The notes beneath the pieces were generated by a model. It was not told the origin of the DNA. It saw nothing but the letters and a program-made list of their open reading frames with translations, and did not search any database. From positions 1,612,001-1,676,000 of the forward strand of contig JAJQJQ010000022.1 of NCBI GenBank assembly GCA_028622995.1: a stretch of DNA of 64,000 nucleotides, in the 5' to 3' direction. The position numbers and the translations under genes are program-made. Origin of the DNA: Panagrolaimus kolymaensis (taxonomy: Eukaryota; Nematoda; Chromadorea; Rhabditida; Panagrolaimidae). Shown one piece after another: positions 61,567-64,000 of this stretch (positions are counted from its first letter, which is position 1; every line of letters starts with the position of its first letter).

Positions 61567-64000
61567 GTAAGGAAAGATTTATTTTGAATTTTTAAAGACA
61601 AGGAAAGAAAGGTAGATAATGGCATCGGTGTAAACTAGGATTATTTCTCGAGAGATATTTTTTGAATGGCGTGGGTGAATTTAAAATGGGAATAATTTTT
61701 TAACGCAAAAATATGACTTGGTTCGCTTCTGTTGTATCAAAAAATGAAAGATATAAACACAAAGAAAAGCGATAAATCAAATTTTATGGAAGAAGCAACG
61801 CATGATATTTTCAAATGAAAAGTTCATTTATCAATTACTTTTTTCATTAATCTCTGACGTAAGCTAGAATATGGTTTTTACATTAAAACCTCAACTTTTT
61901 CCCCTGAACTTCTAATTCAAAAAGGAGTATTCTTATTTTCATTTACTTAACTTTTTTAAGTTTAGTGTTATTAATTAAACATTAGCATTTACTAGGAAAA
62001 TAGTATGAGAGCGTAAATGTCTCATAAAAAATGTGTAATTTAATTGAAGACATTTGTAGGTTACATTAGCTTTAAGACGTTCTTAGAATAAAGCTTGTTA
62101 CATGAGTAAAACTACAAAGCTTTTGAATATTTATCATTTTCTCTACACTTTTTAACCTACGGTTATGACATAAAGTTTAAAGATGCGAAAGCTTCCTTTT
62201 ATCTGACGTTTTTAACTTACTTTTTTTATATGATTAAATGGATGAATAGACAAAAATTAGATATGAAGTAAAATGTAAAACTTTAAAATGTTTTCATTAT
62301 TGAAAAATAAAATGGCGTAGGCTGTTTTTCGAATCTTTTAAAATGAAAGAAAAAGCAAGCTTCAAACTTGACCTCGCGGGTGGTCGTTAAAAGCGAAAGA
62401 AAAAACTTTTCAACAAGAACGTTGTAGCCTCACCATGTCTGTTTAAGATAATGGTTCCTTTGGGATAACATTTAAAAGAGGGAAAGGTTTCTAAACAATG
62501 ATGATATTTCATTTAGAAAATAAGAAAGAGCTAAAAGTGCTTCCAATTTTGAGTAATTTTAAGGCGTTGAAGAAGAAAAAATTTTAGAAATAAAAGATCA
62601 CAAAGCTGGAGGAGCGAATATTAATTTGTTGTGAAAGGAAATGAAAGTGCAACAAAAGGAAGTGTAAAAACTTTTTAATTACAATATTTTGTGCTTCTTA
62701 AACATTTTGTTGAAGAACTTTGTTTATTTATTTTAAACCTTTTTTAAAAAGCGAAAAGTTCACGGCATCAATTAAATTCTGTTTAGTTATTATGAGGGAG
62801 GTGGTTTTAGATAGGGTTGCCCTCCCCCCCCCGTTTTTCAAAAAAACCGGGGAACGGGGAATCGTTCGGGGAGAAAATTTTTCGGGGACGAGGAGACGGG
62901 GAGAAAAACGGGGAGGATTTTGTTCGGGGACGGGGAGACGGGGAGTAAAAAAATTTTTTTCTCGTTAATTATTAAGAAAAATTTTTTTTTCTTGTATGCT
63001 TTTCATTGCAATTTTTTTTTCGGGGAGAAAATCCTTCGGGGACGGGGAGGCGGGGAGAAAAACGGGGAGAATTTTTTTCGGGGACGGGGAAGGGGACGGG
63101 GAACGGGGACGGGGAAACGGGGAGTCCCCGTCCCCGCGGGGGGGGGGAGGTCAACCCTAGTTTTAGACGATGCAAAAGCCATGAAAATTTTAAGCCGTAT
63201 TTTTTTGATAAATGCCAAAGTTATTGTGATCATTTTTAAAGAAAAAGGCGAAGAGGAAGCACTATAAAAAATGATGAAAAAAGAACAGACATATTGATAT
63301 GTCACATTAAATTATAAAAGATAACCTTGCCATGCAAGAACGCCTAAAAGTAGCTTCACATTTTTTGAAAGGGAAATGCCACCGTTTTTTACCCTCAAAA
63401 TTTCTGAATAACACAAACCTGAAGAAACTGAATTAAATTTAATATGGGGGTGAGATAAAGAAAATCATCATATGTGCCTTAAAGGCAAAAAAAAAAGAAT
63501 CAAAGTGCTTGAATTTTGCAAAAAAATAAATGTGATGATTCCATGAAAAATAACAAAGATAGAAATAGTAATGGAAATTGAAGCCTATTCTTTATTTTTG
63601 AATTAACAAAATTTCAAGAAAAAACAAAGAAACATTCTCATCGTCGTTTTTAATTTCCGCTTTTATAATAGAAAAAATAAATTTCGCCTACTAAATTTCA
63701 TAAAATTGGTTTAAGAGATTTTATATAAAGTAATTTAAAAATGACTGCCTGAGTTGAAAGAAACTTGGAAGTTTCAATGTTTGAAAATGAGTTTTCCACC
63801 ATTGTTGATGCCTAAAAGAAAATGAAAAGGAAAAGAAAGTATTTTCTGAAAAAAGAGACAACTTTTGGCACCTCATATTTACCCTAAAATTGAAATAACA
63901 ATTTTAGAAGAAGACAAAAAAAAATAAGAGAGGAAAGGTCTCGTGAAACAAAAATAAGATGAAAAGGCTCATTAGTTTAAGAAAACTAAAGACGAACGTC
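61567..64000 (+). other. Intron of the RPUSD2-type gene (open at right edge)
   Basis: At least 2,434 nt without a further exon of the gene, unusually long for this locus where introns are about 50 nt. It includes the GC-rich hAT-type MITE at 62812-63159. The rest is AT-rich with no recognised feature. Confidence 0.6.
62804..63167. mobile_element. GC-rich hAT-type MITE with GGGGA minisatellite, 348 bp + TSDs
   Basis: The element 62812-63159 is flanked by a perfect 8-bp duplication GTTTTAGA (62804-62811 and 63160-63167). The termini are TAGGGTTGCCCTCCCC and its imperfect mirror GGGGAGGTCAACCCTA. An 8-bp duplication and TAGGGTTG-like ends are hAT features. The interior is dominated by variants of CGGGGACGGGGAGACGGGGAG, split by an A/T-rich segment (about 62945-63020). 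It encodes no transposase; open frames across it are Gly/Arg artefacts. Base composition is strikingly unlike the surrounding DNA. Confidence 0.88.

Noticed and set aside
62720..63305. Several Gly/Arg/Pro-rich ORFs on both strands
   Set aside because: They are translations of the GGGGA minisatellite inside the hAT MITE.

Overview
This is eukaryotic, AT-rich nuclear DNA from a nematode, most likely a clade IV free-living worm of the Panagrolaimus kind (family-level placement is inference). The evidence is gene structure (many 45-60 nt introns with TTTTCAG/TTTTTAG acceptors), an SXP/RAL-2 protein, a short secreted TSP1 protein, an FMRFamide-receptor-like GPCR, and fast-evolving F-box-like families of the type expanded in panagrolaimids. 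No rRNA, tRNA, CRISPR or prokaryotic operon was recognised. Most genes were rebuilt by hand from splice sites and reading-frame continuity, because no single ORF covers them.

Layout. 0-3.3 kb: a partial nuclear-looking coiled-coil gene (-), a small Ser/Thr-rich membrane protein (+) and an SXP/RAL-2 secreted protein (-). 3.3-6.9 kb: non-coding. 6.9-11.2 kb: a PAIP1-like translation factor (PAM2 + MIF4G) with a TTAA-flanked foldback element in its first intron. 11.3-12.1 kb: F-box-like gene A (-). 12.3-14.6 kb: two adjacent ~1 kb foldback palindromes, the first a hAT-type element with a perfect 8-bp target duplication. 17.3-18.0 kb: an unrecognised two-exon gene. 18.2-25.3 kb: a TSP1 gene (-) whose only intron holds a complete 5.8-kb Helitron with an uninterrupted Rep-helicase ORF. 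27.3-27.6 kb: a hidden two-exon secreted peptide precursor (-). 33.6-35.1 kb: a secreted three-repeat protein (+). 36.7-38.2 kb: a four-TM protein (-). 38.2-47.4 kb: a gene desert. 47.4-49.5 kb: an F-box-like gene made of two tandem units, interrupted by an in-frame TAG. 50.7-54.0 kb: an 11-exon ERMP1 (M28 peptidase). 54.9-55.7 kb: F-box-like gene B, paralogue of A. 57.2-58.8 kb: a serine beta-lactamase-fold protein. 59.2-60.6 kb: a peptide GPCR (-), head to head with an RPUSD2-type pseudouridine synthase (+) whose catalytic exon lies past the window. The last 2.4 kb is that gene's intron and holds a GC-rich hAT-type MITE.

The genes do not form one pathway. The most notable content is the mobile-element load: one autonomous-looking Helitron, two hAT-type non-autonomous elements with target duplications, a TTAA element and an unclassified palindrome. 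At least three of the five lie inside introns of genes that remain open across the splice junctions.
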